64,000 bases of DNA from Nocardia sp. CDC159 (GTDB lineage: Bacteria; Actinomycetota; Actinomycetes; Mycobacteriales; Mycobacteriaceae). The stretch is taken from contig NZ_JAMRXH010000015.1 of NCBI RefSeq assembly GCF_023740735.1, forward strand, positions 1 to 64,000, written 5' to 3'. The notes under the pieces were generated by a model. It worked only from the letters and a program-made list of their open reading frames with translations, was not told the DNA's origin and did not search any database. Position 1 is the stretch's first letter. Each line of letters opens with the position of its first letter. Below, in pieces: positions 1-7,490 of this stretch. The translations under genes were made by a program, and so were the position numbers.

Positions 1-1322
1 TTCGAATCGCGGATGTACTGCTCGATCGGGTAGTCCTGCAGGAAGCCCGAACCACCCAGGGTCTGCAGCGATTCGGTCAGGTACTGGTAGGCCCGCTCCG
101 AGCCGACACCCTTGACGATCGGCAGCAGCAGATCGTTGACCCGCGCGGCCAGATCGGCATCGGCACCGGAAACCTGCTCGGCCACCACCGGATCCTGATG
201 GGCGGCGGTGTACAGGTACACCGCGCGCAGGCCCTCGGCATAAGCCTTCTGGGTGGCCAGGCTGCGGCGCACGTCCGGGTGGTGGGTGATGGTGACGCGC
301 GGGGCGGTCTTGTCGGAGGCCTTGGTCAGGTCCGCACCCTGCACGCGCTGCTTGGCGTAGTCCAGCGCGTTCAGGTAACCGGTCGACAGCGTCGAGATGG
401 CCTTGGTGCCGACCATCATGCGGGCGTGCTCGATGACCTCGAACATCTGCGCGATGCCGTTGTGCACCTCGCCGACCAGCCAGCCCTTGGCCGGAATGCC
501 GTGGCCGCCGAAGGTCACCTCGCAGGTGGCCGAGACCTTCAGGCCCATCTTGTGCTCGACGTTGGTGACGAAAACGCCGTTGCGCTCGCCCAGCTCACCG
601 GTCTCGTGGTCGAAGTGGAACTTCGGCACGAAGAACAGCGACAGGCCCTTGGTGCCCGGGCCCGCACCCTCGGGGCGGGCCAGCACCAGGTGCATGATGT
701 TCGGGAACAGGTCGTCGGAATCGGCCGAGGTGATGAAGCGCTTGACGCCCTCGATGTGCCAGGAGCCGTCCTCCTGCTGGACCGCCTTGGTGCGACCCGC
801 GCCCACATCCGAACCGGCATCGGGCTCGGTCAGCACCATGGTGGCGCCCCAGCCCTGCTCGGCGGCGATCTTCGCCCAGCCCTTCTGCTCCTCGGTGGCG
901 TTGTTGTAGAAGATGTTCGCGAAGCCCGCACCCGCGGCGTACATGAACGCGGCGGGCTGCGCGCCGAGGATCAGCTCGGCGATGGCCCAGTAGGCAGTGC
1001 GCGGGAAGGGCAGGCCGCCCAGCTCCTCGGCGATGCCCAGCTTGTCCCAGCCACCCTCCTGCAGCGCGCGGTAGCTCTTCTTGAACGACTCCGGCAGCGT
1101 GACGCTGTGGGTGTTGGGATCGAATACCGGCGGGTTGCGGTCGGCGTCGGCGAAGGACTCACCGAGCGGACCCTCGGCCAGGCGACGAACCTCGTTGATC
1201 ATCTCCTTGACCGTGTCGGTGTCCAGGTCGCCGAAGGCGCCGGAGTCGAGGATCGGGCCGAGACCGAGCACCTCGAAGAGGTTGAACTCCAGGTCGCGGA
1301 CGTTGCTCTTGTAGTGACCCAT
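1..1322 (-). CDS. fadE5: FadE5-like acyl-CoA dehydrogenase, C-terminus cut by window
   Basis: Acyl-CoA dehydrogenase, a flavoenzyme that introduces the first double bond in fatty acid beta-oxidation and passes electrons to ETF. The N-terminus (MGHYKSNVRDLEFNLFEV) and the blocks GWGATMVLTEPDAGSDVGAG, HIEGVKRFITSADSDD and FLQDYPIEQYIRDS match the mycobacterial FadE5 type, which is known for broad chain-length use. About 440 codons are visible; the family is about 610 residues, so roughly 170 C-terminal residues lie outside. The ATG at 1322 gives the family-typical N-terminus. A strong inverted repeat lies 95-140 bp upstream. The functional partner EtfD is encoded at 45876-48995. Recognition is from sequence, not from a search. 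Confidence 0.9.
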   Translation of the reverse strand, partial: MGHYKSNVRDLEFNLFEVLGLGPILDSGAFGDLDTDTVKEMINEVRRLAEGPLGESFADADRNPPVFDPNTHSVTLPESFKKSYRALQEGGWDKLGIAEELGGLPFPRTAYWAIAELILGAQPAAFMYAAGAGFANIFYNNATEEQKGWAKIAAEQGWGATMVLTEPDAGSDVGAGRTKAVQQEDGSWHIEGVKRFITSADSDDLFPNIMHLVLARPEGAGPGTKGLSLFFVPKFHFDHETGELGERNGVFVTNVEHKMGLKVSATCEVTFGGHGIPAKGWLVGEVHNGIAQMFEVIEHARMMVGTKAISTLSTGYLNALDYAKQRVQGADLTKASDKTAPRVTITHHPDVRRSLATQKAYAEGLRAVYLYTAAHQDPVVAEQVSGADADLAARVNDLLLPIVKGVGSERAYQYLTESLQTLGGSGFLQDYPIEQYIRDS

Positions 1323-1415
1323 GTCTGTTACTCACTCTCCGTTGAGTTGGTGCGGTCGGTGTCTGTTCCGTTCCCGCCCAGCTGTTGCCACCGGGGTAGT
1401 CGCCGGAAGTCCGCC

Positions 1416-1460
1416 TACTACTCGCGGGTAACTTACACCGTATATTACCGACGAGTAATA
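1416..1460. promoter_or_regulatory. Operator-like inverted repeat upstream of fadE5
   Basis: Two 21-bp arms (1416-1436 and 1440-1460) are arranged as an inverted repeat around a 3-bp centre, with 16 of 21 positions matching. Each arm contains a TTAC..GGTAA-type core. The element GCGGGTAACTTAC (1424-1436) occurs in reverse orientation at 49074-49086 upstream of etfD. The size and symmetry fit a TetR-family regulator of fatty acid catabolism; the regulator itself is not identified. Confidence 0.6.
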
Positions 1461-1561
1461 GGCACTCCAAGGCTCTTACGGCGGATTGTGACGCGAAGAA
1501 CAAGCCCACGCCCGTCAAGCCCCTCTAGCTCTTTCGACCTCATGTGGGGTTAGCGTGAGGT

Positions 1562-2164
1562 GTGCGCATCCAGACGAGTGCGGGACCTGCGGAGATCGAA
1601 CTGGACCGGCCCAAGCGTCCGGTATCGCTCCTCCTGCTGACCCACGGTTCCGGCGGCGGCGTCGATGCCAAGGATCTGCTGGCCGTCCGCGATCGCGCGG
1701 TCGATCTCGGCATCGCCGTGGCCCGCGTGATCCAGCCCTATCGGGTCGCCGGTCGCCGCGCCCCGGGATCGGCCACGGTGCAGGACGCGGCCTGGACGGA
1801 GATCGTCACCGCCCTGCGCGAGAAGGTCCGCGATGTGCCGCTGGTCCAGGGCGGGCGCAGCAACGGTGCGCGGGTGGCCTGCCGCACCGCCGTCGAGGTC
1901 GGGGCGAAAGGCGTTCTCGCGCTGTCGTTTCCGCTGCACCCACCGGGTAAGCCGGAAAAGACCCGGCGCGCCGAACTGCGCGCGGCCGCCGAACATGTCG
2001 ACGTCGTGGTGATCAACGGCGCCCGCGATCCGTTCGGCATCCCGGACCCGGCCGACGCGGCCGAGGTGCGCATCATCGCCGGCCAGCCGCATTCCTTCCG
2101 ATCCGGCTTCGACGAGATCGCCGCGACCGTCGAGCCATGGCTGCGCCGCTGGTCCGCGGCCTGA
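1562..2164 (+). CDS. Alpha/beta-hydrolase (dienelactone hydrolase/KANL3-like)
   Basis: A 200-residue cytoplasmic alpha/beta hydrolase with no signal peptide. The oxyanion-loop motif THGSGGG is at residues 27-33, the nucleophile elbow GGRSNGAR has Ser100, and the candidate acid and base are Asp156 (NGARDPFG) and His177 (GQPHSF). This fits the small bacterial family annotated as hydrolase of the alpha/beta superfamily or dienelactone hydrolase; the substrate is unknown. GTG 1562 is the only start, because an in-frame TGA lies just upstream. The purine-rich GTGAGG sits directly against it, so the message may be leaderless or weakly translated. It ends 1 bp from the convergent methyltransferase gene. 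Confidence 0.75.
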   Translation: MRIQTSAGPAEIELDRPKRPVSLLLLTHGSGGGVDAKDLLAVRDRAVDLGIAVARVIQPYRVAGRRAPGSATVQDAAWTEIVTALREKVRDVPLVQGGRSNGARVACRTAVEVGAKGVLALSFPLHPPGKPEKTRRAELRAAAEHVDVVVINGARDPFGIPDPADAAEVRIIAGQPHSFRSGFDEIAATVEPWLRRWSAA

Positions 2165-2165
2165 C

Positions 2166-2861
2166 TCAGCCGGCCGTCGCCTGCTCTTCCAGATCGGGCA
2201 CGATCCGCGTCGCGACCACGAGCGCGTCGATGGCATCCCCGCCCTCGGTCGCCCGCAGCACCCGATCGGCCACCCGCACCCGCACATGGTCCCCGGCCGC
2301 GGCCAGATCCCGCACCACATCGTCGGGCGTGAACAGGATCGACGCATCCTGCGGCCCGCCACAGCCCTCGGTGAGATTGCGGCTGTCGTGCCCGAGCACC
2401 AGCAGCGTCCCGCCGGGGGACAGCCGCTCGGCGGCCTGGGCCAGCACCGCGCGGCGCTGTCCGTCCGGAAGATGCAGGAAGACCATGAGGATCAGCTCGA
2501 ACGGCCCATCCACCCCGGCCGCGGCCAGATCGGTCACATCGGCGCACTGCCACTCGATGCGAGCGCGCACCGACCGCGACAGCCGCGAGCCGACCGTGCG
2601 TCCCTTGTCGATGGCGACCTGCGAGAAGTCCACCGCCCGCACCTGCCAACCATGCGTGGCGAGCCACAGCGCGTTGCGACCCTCCCCGCACGCCAGATCC
2701 AGCGCACGGGGCAGGGCGGGCGGCTCCGCACCGGGCGCGTCGGGCTGCAGCGGCACCCGCCGCTCCAGCCCGTACACGTGCTCCACGACGGTCGCGTTCG
2801 GCGGTGCGCCCCAGACCAGTTCGCTCCGGGCATACCGCTCGTCCCACTCCGCCGCGTCCAT
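2166..2861 (-). CDS. Class I SAM-dependent methyltransferase
   Basis: A 231-residue methyltransferase of the tellurite-resistance TehB / methyltransferase-25 type. Motif I is LDLACGEGRNA (residues 54-64), followed by the acidic end of beta2 (AVDFS, 76-80), a CADV-type motif II and an LSPGGTLLVLGHD segment typical of motif III. The substrate cannot be told from sequence. Start ATG 2861 gives MDAAEWDERYA, the usual opening of this family. The gene converges on the hydrolase at 1562-2164. Confidence 0.8.
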   Translation of the reverse strand: MDAAEWDERYARSELVWGAPPNATVVEHVYGLERRVPLQPDAPGAEPPALPRALDLACGEGRNALWLATHGWQVRAVDFSQVAIDKGRTVGSRLSRSVRARIEWQCADVTDLAAAGVDGPFELILMVFLHLPDGQRRAVLAQAAERLSPGGTLLVLGHDSRNLTEGCGGPQDASILFTPDDVVRDLAAAGDHVRVRVADRVLRATEGGDAIDALVVATRIVPDLEEQATAG

Positions 2862-2884
2862 GCCGCCGAGTGTATGTGGTTCGG

Positions 2885-3988
2885 CTACAGGGTCGTTCGC
2901 ATCAACAGGACGTTGTACTGGCTGTGCACGGTGGTGAGGAAGTAGAGATCGCGGCCGGTCTGATACGGGAAGATCGAGGGGGCGTAGGCGGTGGGCAGCT
3001 CGCGGGTGTCGATCAGCACCTCCGGTGGGCTCCACGGACCCTCGGGGGAGGAGGCGCGCCGCATCACCACCGAGTTCCACGGGTCGGTGGTGAGCATCAG
3101 GTACTGGCCCAGGTACTGGTTCCACATCACCGACAGCTCGCCCACCCCGGCCGCGATGGGCGTCGCGGCGTTCGGATCGCCCTTGCGCCAGCGCTCGCCG
3201 TCCCAGTACTCGTATTCGTCGAGATTCTGGATGTCGTGCTCGCGCACCCGGGCGATATATGCGAAATGGTTGCGCCCCGAGGGAGTCCCGTATTCGTAGA
3301 CGAACCCGCCGTCCTTGAGGAACGCATTCATCTGAAAGTTCGAGTTGCCGCCCTCGTCGGGCCTGCGGGTGAAGGTCAGATCGGCCCACGTCTCCCCGTT
3401 GTCGGCCGATGCGGCCAGACCGGAGAAATTCGTCGACCACTGCCCGACCTCGTCCCAGCTGCGCACCGACATCAGACTCATGTACTGGACCCCGTCCACC
3501 GCGATACCGGCGGTCGGAATTCGGCTGATCTCGATGAACGGAATCTTCGGACTCGGAATCAGATCCCGGGCCTGGCCGAATCCGTCCCGGACCACGCTGT
3601 CGAAATAGATGCCGTTGCTCGGGTCCTGGGTGTGGCTGCGCAGCAGCACATTCGATCGCCAGGCCCACACGCTGCCGGAGAGCAGATTCGGAAAGCCGAC
3701 CCCGGCGGTGTCGCCGAATGCGGTGAGCATTTCCCCCGCACCGTTGTCCCACATGATGCCCAGATCGGTGCCGAGCACATTGTTGTTCTCGGTGTGGTTG
3801 GGGCTGGCCATGCCGGTCACCTGGAATACCGCGCGGGTGCGGCCGGGCAGCTGCGGCAGGCCGCTGGTGCCGTTGAGCACCGGAATCGGATTGATGGCGT
3901 TGGGATTCGCCGCGGCAGGCGGATTGACGGTGAAGAGCAAGGCCGAGACACCCGCCAGTGACAGCAGGATGGATCTGGTCTTGGTCAA
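2885..3988 (-). CDS. Secreted DUF4185-domain protein
   Basis: A 367-residue exported protein. A Sec signal peptide (MTKTRSILLSLAGVSALLFTV, probable cleavage after an AAA motif) is followed by one domain resembling DUF4185, a five-bladed-propeller-like fold related to glycoside hydrolase families (LGTDLGIMWDNG, FGDTAG, SLMSVRSWDEVGQW). Such proteins are common in mycolic-acid actinobacteria; catalytic activity is not established. TTG 3988 was chosen because GGAAGG lies about 9 bp upstream and the signal peptide then begins correctly. A longer in-frame reading to 4054 would add an arginine-rich leader with no ribosome site. Monocistronic. Confidence 0.75.
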   Translation of the reverse strand: MTKTRSILLSLAGVSALLFTVNPPAAANPNAINPIPVLNGTSGLPQLPGRTRAVFQVTGMASPNHTENNNVLGTDLGIMWDNGAGEMLTAFGDTAGVGFPNLLSGSVWAWRSNVLLRSHTQDPSNGIYFDSVVRDGFGQARDLIPSPKIPFIEISRIPTAGIAVDGVQYMSLMSVRSWDEVGQWSTNFSGLAASADNGETWADLTFTRRPDEGGNSNFQMNAFLKDGGFVYEYGTPSGRNHFAYIARVREHDIQNLDEYEYWDGERWRKGDPNAATPIAAGVGELSVMWNQYLGQYLMLTTDPWNSVVMRRASSPEGPWSPPEVLIDTRELPTAYAPSIFPYQTGRDLYFLTTVHSQYNVLLMRTTL

Positions 3989-4178
3989 GGTCGGTGGGCC
4001 TTCCGGGTTATCGCCGATCCGGTGCGGCCCACGTGAAGATCTGTGACACCGCACACGATCATCGACTTGGCTGGCAAGGTGTGAAAATGCTAACAGCGCT
4101 TCGAGAGCGTGTGGGTGTCACCCACCGACATTTTGGGTAACGATCGAATACTTCCGCGCGAAATTACACGCGCGAAAG

Positions 4179-4922
4179 TCAGCGGCGGCCCAGTGCCTGC
4201 CGAATCAGCAGCGGCAACTGGGTCGCGCGTTCGATGCCGAGCGTGCGCAGAGTTCCGCGCTGCCAACTGCGGTCGAACAACCGTTTGGCGGCCATGACGG
4301 CATATGGCGAACGGGCGCTTATGCGTTCGGCGAGTTTTTCCGCCGCCGCCCGCGGGTCCGCGGTCACCTCGGTGATCAAACCGATTCGCTCGGCATAGGC
4401 GGCATCGACCGGATCCGCGGTCATCGTGAGCAGCAGCGCCTTATCGATGCCGATCAACCGGGAAAGGGTCGCCGCCCCGGTCATATCCGGAATCAGGCCG
4501 TGCTTGACCTCCATCACCGAGAAATCCGCATCCGGGGTGGCGAATCGGAAGTCGGCCGCCAGCGCCAGCTGCAGCCCGCCGCCGTAGCAGTGCCCGTGCA
4601 CCGCGGCGATGACCGGCTGCGGCAGCCGCCGCCAGGCCCAGCACGCCTCCTGGAAGGTGTTGGTGCCGCGCCCGGGCAACGGCACGAAATTGCGCACGAT
4701 GGTCAGCGGATCCCCGGCGGCCTTCGCGATATCGAGGCCGCTCGAGAAGCTGGGGCCGTTGCCGGTCAGGACGACCGCTCGGACGTCGTCGCGCTTGCCG
4801 ATCTCGCGCGCCACCCGCACCAGCTCGCGCAGCATCGGAATGGTCAGGCCGTTGTGCTTGTCCGGGCGATCCAGCGCGACGTAGGCGCGGTCGGCGTCGA
4901 TGGTCAGCGATACATGGCTCAT
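4179..4922 (-). CDS. Crotonase/enoyl-CoA hydratase family protein
   Basis: A 247-residue crotonase-fold protein acting on acyl-CoA thioesters. The oxyanion-hole segments NGPSFSSGLD (residues 55-64) and HGHCYGGGLQLALAAD (109-124) are present. In classical hydratase the first catalytic Glu lies in the GGG-CEL segment; here that position is Gln118. The second Glu position is kept (Glu138, VMEVKHG). Hydration may therefore be weak, or the enzyme may be an isomerase or another crotonase activity. ATG 4922 overlaps the stop of the upstream hydrolase gene by 4 bp (ATGA), so the two are translationally coupled. Confidence 0.8.
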   Translation of the reverse strand: MSHVSLTIDADRAYVALDRPDKHNGLTIPMLRELVRVAREIGKRDDVRAVVLTGNGPSFSSGLDIAKAAGDPLTIVRNFVPLPGRGTNTFQEACWAWRRLPQPVIAAVHGHCYGGGLQLALAADFRFATPDADFSVMEVKHGLIPDMTGAATLSRLIGIDKALLLTMTADPVDAAYAERIGLITEVTADPRAAAEKLAERISARSPYAVMAAKRLFDRSWQRGTLRTLGIERATQLPLLIRQALGRR

Positions 4923-5701
4923 GGCGTCCCCTTGGTCGACTCCAGCAGAATCTTCGCGCATCCGGTGGGGTCGTCGTAGAACGGGGTGTGGCCACTGCCG
5001 TGCAGGGTCACGTGGCGGGCGTGCGGTAGCCGGGCCCGCGCGCGCCGACTCTGCGTCGCGTAGGTGAGCAGGATGTCGCGATCGCCCCACACGATGGTGA
5101 CCGGAATCCGCGCCAGCCGCCCAGCGTCCTGCAGCCGGGCGTGCTCGAAAGAGCCCAGCGCCGCATCGAGTCCGGGCGCATCCATCGCGCCGTACGCCGT
5201 GTCGAGGGCGATGCGGGTCCCGACCGCCCACGGCCTGCCGAAGACCAGCCCGAGAAAGGCCGTACGCCCCGCGGCCGTCCCGAGCACCCTCGGCAGCGTC
5301 GGCCGCAACAGCATCCCCAAATCCTTGGACCGCCCCAGCGCCTGCTGACACCAGATCCGCCCCACTGTCGACCAGAACCCGATCGGCGAAAACGCCGTCA
5401 CACTCCGCGCCAACCCGCGCGCCCCGAGATTCAACGAAATCAGCCCACCCATGGAATTCCCCGCCAGATGCGGCCGCTCCACCCCCACGTCCGCCAAAAA
5501 CCCCGCCACCGCGTCCGTGAGCGTGTCCACACTCGTCTCCGCCAACGCCTCCGACCCCCCGAACCCCGGCAGATCCACCGCAATCACCTCGAACCGCTCG
5601 GCCAACAACCCCATGACCGGCTCCCAAACCTGCCACCGACTCCCCACCCCATGCACCAAAACCAAGGGCTGCCCCCGCCCAACCCGCTGATGATTCAACA
5701 T
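4919..5701 (-). CDS. Alpha/beta-fold hydrolase
   Basis: A 260-residue serine hydrolase. The oxyanion motif HGVGS is near residue 17, the nucleophile elbow GNSMGG has Ser83, the acid is in VWGDRDILL and the histidine in HGSGHTPFYDDP. Overall it resembles epoxide-hydrolase/haloperoxidase-like carboxylesterases and C-C hydrolases (MhpC type). It is the first gene of a two-gene operon with the crotonase at 4179-4922, suggesting a small catabolic unit working on a CoA ester or lipid. The substrate is unknown. Confidence 0.8.
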   Translation of the reverse strand: MLNHQRVGRGQPLVLVHGVGSRWQVWEPVMGLLAERFEVIAVDLPGFGGSEALAETSVDTLTDAVAGFLADVGVERPHLAGNSMGGLISLNLGARGLARSVTAFSPIGFWSTVGRIWCQQALGRSKDLGMLLRPTLPRVLGTAAGRTAFLGLVFGRPWAVGTRIALDTAYGAMDAPGLDAALGSFEHARLQDAGRLARIPVTIVWGDRDILLTYATQSRRARARLPHARHVTLHGSGHTPFYDDPTGCAKILLESTKGTP

Positions 5702-5892
5702 CCGCCAACTCCCGCACTAGGTGACCCCGCTCACCCTAACAACAATTGACACACCGCCAACAGCTCCACCCTCTCCCATCTCCCACTCCCGCCCCGAGCG
5801 CTCTCGGTCCACGCAGCACCCCTTCCTGCCCCGCGCAGCTCCCACCTCGATTCCCCCGCCCCGGAGCGCAGCGGAGGAGCGAGGGCGAACGG

Positions 5893-5898
5893 TAAGAT
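5893..5898 (+). promoter_or_regulatory. -10 element for leaderless antitoxin transcript
   Basis: TAAGAT lies 7 bp before the ATG at 5906, with no Shine-Dalgarno sequence between. This is the spacing expected for a leaderless actinobacterial mRNA. The preceding 180 bp (5702-5892) is GC-rich and holds no convincing gene. Confidence 0.5.
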
Positions 5899-5905
5899 AA
5901 TTGGT

Positions 5906-6130
5906 ATGGCAACCCGCAAGGTGACTCTTTCCCTCGACGAGGCGGCCTGGTCGTATGCCGAACAGGCCGCGGCGCGAGCGGGGATGTCCCCGTCCGCCTG
6001 GATCTCCAAGGCCGCCCGGCGCGAGGCCGTGCGCACCGGTTGTGGTCCGGTGCCCGATCCGACCGCGCTGGCCGCCGCCGACGAGGCGGAGCTGGCGGCC
6101 GCCGAGAGGGAGCTGCGTGCGCAGGGGTGA
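5906..6130 (+). CDS. Ribbon-helix-helix-like antitoxin
   Basis: A 74-residue protein with a short N-terminal beta strand (TRKVTLSLDEAAW), a helical middle and an acidic, alanine-rich C-terminal tail, as in MazE/VapB-type antitoxins. Its last 14 bp overlap the toxin gene that follows. By analogy it should bind and neutralise the toxin and repress its own promoter. The start is likely leaderless (see 5893-5898). Confidence 0.65.
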   Translation: MATRKVTLSLDEAAWSYAEQAAARAGMSPSAWISKAARREAVRTGCGPVPDPTALAAADEAELAAAERELRAQG

Positions 6131-6413
6131 ACTGTGGACCTACAACCCGCACGGTTCGCCTCGGCGCCGAAATGTCGTCCTCATCTCCAGTGACGGCATC
6201 AACGAATCCCCGCGCCCCTGGCTGATCGCGGCCGAGGTGGAGGCGGCGGACCCCGACGACATCCTCGCGGTGTCCATCCCGGGGCACGGCTGGGTGCACG
6301 CCGGGAATCTGGGCCGCATCTACCGCGGCTGGCTCGCCGAACGCATCGGTGAGGTCGATGCCGCAACCGTCGAGCGGCTCGACACCGCGCTGCGCGCGGC
6401 CATGGATCTTTGA
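6117..6413 (+). CDS. MazF/PemK-like toxin
   Basis: A 98-residue protein opening with RRGELWTYNP and followed by RRRNVVLISSDGIN, the pattern of MazF/PemK endoribonucleases (R-G-(E/D)-(I/L)-W then RP-V-V-V-(V/L)-S-S). Unusually, the segment between them is short and the usual proline after the arginines is Asn. Substrates would be mRNA or other RNA; cleavage specificity cannot be predicted. GTG 6117 overlaps the antitoxin end and begins exactly at the conserved motif. With the antitoxin it forms a compact type II module. Confidence 0.65.
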   Translation: MRRGELWTYNPHGSPRRRNVVLISSDGINESPRPWLIAAEVEAADPDDILAVSIPGHGWVHAGNLGRIYRGWLAERIGEVDAATVERLDTALRAAMDL

Positions 6414-6507
6414 CCCACGTCTGTTGCCCCGCCGCGTGATACGGCAGGATCACCACGGCGGTGCCCGCGCCGCCGCTGCCGACCTACTCGCGAGAATCGA
6501 GGAACAG

Positions 6508-6834
6508 TTGAGGATTTCGCTGATAGCCGCCGCATTCGTCGCCCTGCCGCTACTGGCGGCCTGCGGCGGCTCCGACACCAAGGACGCCCAGCCGCAGATC
6601 ACCCAGGCCGACGTCTCCAAGTCCTTGCAGTCCGGCGGTCTGCAGGCCAACCTGGCCGACTGTGCGGCGAAACACTTTGTCGATGCCGGTATCTCGCAGG
6701 ACGGCCTGCGCACCATGACCAAGTCCAATACGGCTCCCACCGCCGATCCGGGCACGGGCATGAGCAAACAGGATGCCGAGAAGGCCCGTTCGGCCGCGCA
6801 GAAGATCGCCACCGAATGCTTCAACCCCAGCTGA
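6508..6834 (+). CDS. Small lipoprotein of unknown function
   Basis: A 108-residue protein with a lipoprotein signal (ISLIAAAFVALPLLAAC, lipobox LAAC, then GGSDT) and a short helical body containing two cysteines (LADCAAKHF and ATECFNPS) that may form a disulfide. It would be anchored to the outer face of the cytoplasmic membrane. TTG 6508 is chosen because GAGGAA lies just upstream and the signal peptide then has normal length. No known domain recognised. Confidence 0.65.
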   Translation: MRISLIAAAFVALPLLAACGGSDTKDAQPQITQADVSKSLQSGGLQANLADCAAKHFVDAGISQDGLRTMTKSNTAPTADPGTGMSKQDAEKARSAAQKIATECFNPS

Positions 6835-7375
6835 CCCGCTGAGCGGGCGGCGCGTTCTCCGGGCGGCCGCGGCGTCGGCGGTCGCGGTCGCCGCGGCGGT
6901 TGCCGCACTGTGGCCGGTGTACGTGCGCCCGCGCATCGACACCCCCGTGCGGGCCGACGCGATCGTGGTGCTCGGCGGGGCGCACGACGGCCGCGAGGAA
7001 CTGGGCCTGCGGCTGGCTCGCGACGGCTACGCACCCCGCGTGCTGTTCTCCGACCCCTACGAGCACAGCGCGCTGATGAACCGGATCTGCCACGGCGGCT
7101 ACTCCTTCGAGGTCGACTGTTTCGACCCCGATCCGCGCACCACCCGGGGCGAGGGCCGCGAACTGGCGGCCCGGGCCCGGGCGGGCAACTGGCATCGCGT
7201 GATCGTGGTGACCTTCACCCCGCACGTCTCCCGTGCCCGCTACATCCTCGAAAAGTGCTGGGACGGCGAGCTTCTCATCGTGGTGGCGCAGCCGCGCATC
7301 TCGCCGCTGCGGTGGGCCTACCAGTACGCCTACCAATCGGCCGGATACGTCAAGGCGGCATTCGAGCGCTGCTGA
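6773..7375 (+). CDS. YdcF/ElyC-like (DUF218) membrane-anchored protein
   Basis: A DUF218/YdcF-family protein. After one N-terminal transmembrane helix (AAAASAVAVAAAVAALW) come the domain signatures RADAIVVLGGAHDGRE, an acidic middle and VIVVTFTPHVSRARYI. Relatives (SanA, ElyC) affect envelope integrity, but no biochemical role is settled. The coordinates use the first ATG, which overlaps the lipoprotein gene by 62 bp. No later ATG, GTG or TTG precedes the membrane helix, so the true start may be a rare codon nearer 6830. It is probably co-transcribed with the lipoprotein. Confidence 0.6.
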   Translation: MPRRPVRPRRRSPPNASTPADPLSGRRVLRAAAASAVAVAAAVAALWPVYVRPRIDTPVRADAIVVLGGAHDGREELGLRLARDGYAPRVLFSDPYEHSALMNRICHGGYSFEVDCFDPDPRTTRGEGRELAARARAGNWHRVIVVTFTPHVSRARYILEKCWDGELLIVVAQPRISPLRWAYQYAYQSAGYVKAAFERC

Positions 7376-7490
7376 TCGTTACCAAAGGGAAGTAACGTAT
7401 CCGTAACTGCCCGGAAAAAGTGGCTCTACATTCGGCCGTGAATCTCATCTCCGAACCCCGTTCGCGACGAGCGGGAGTGAGGAGTGACGA

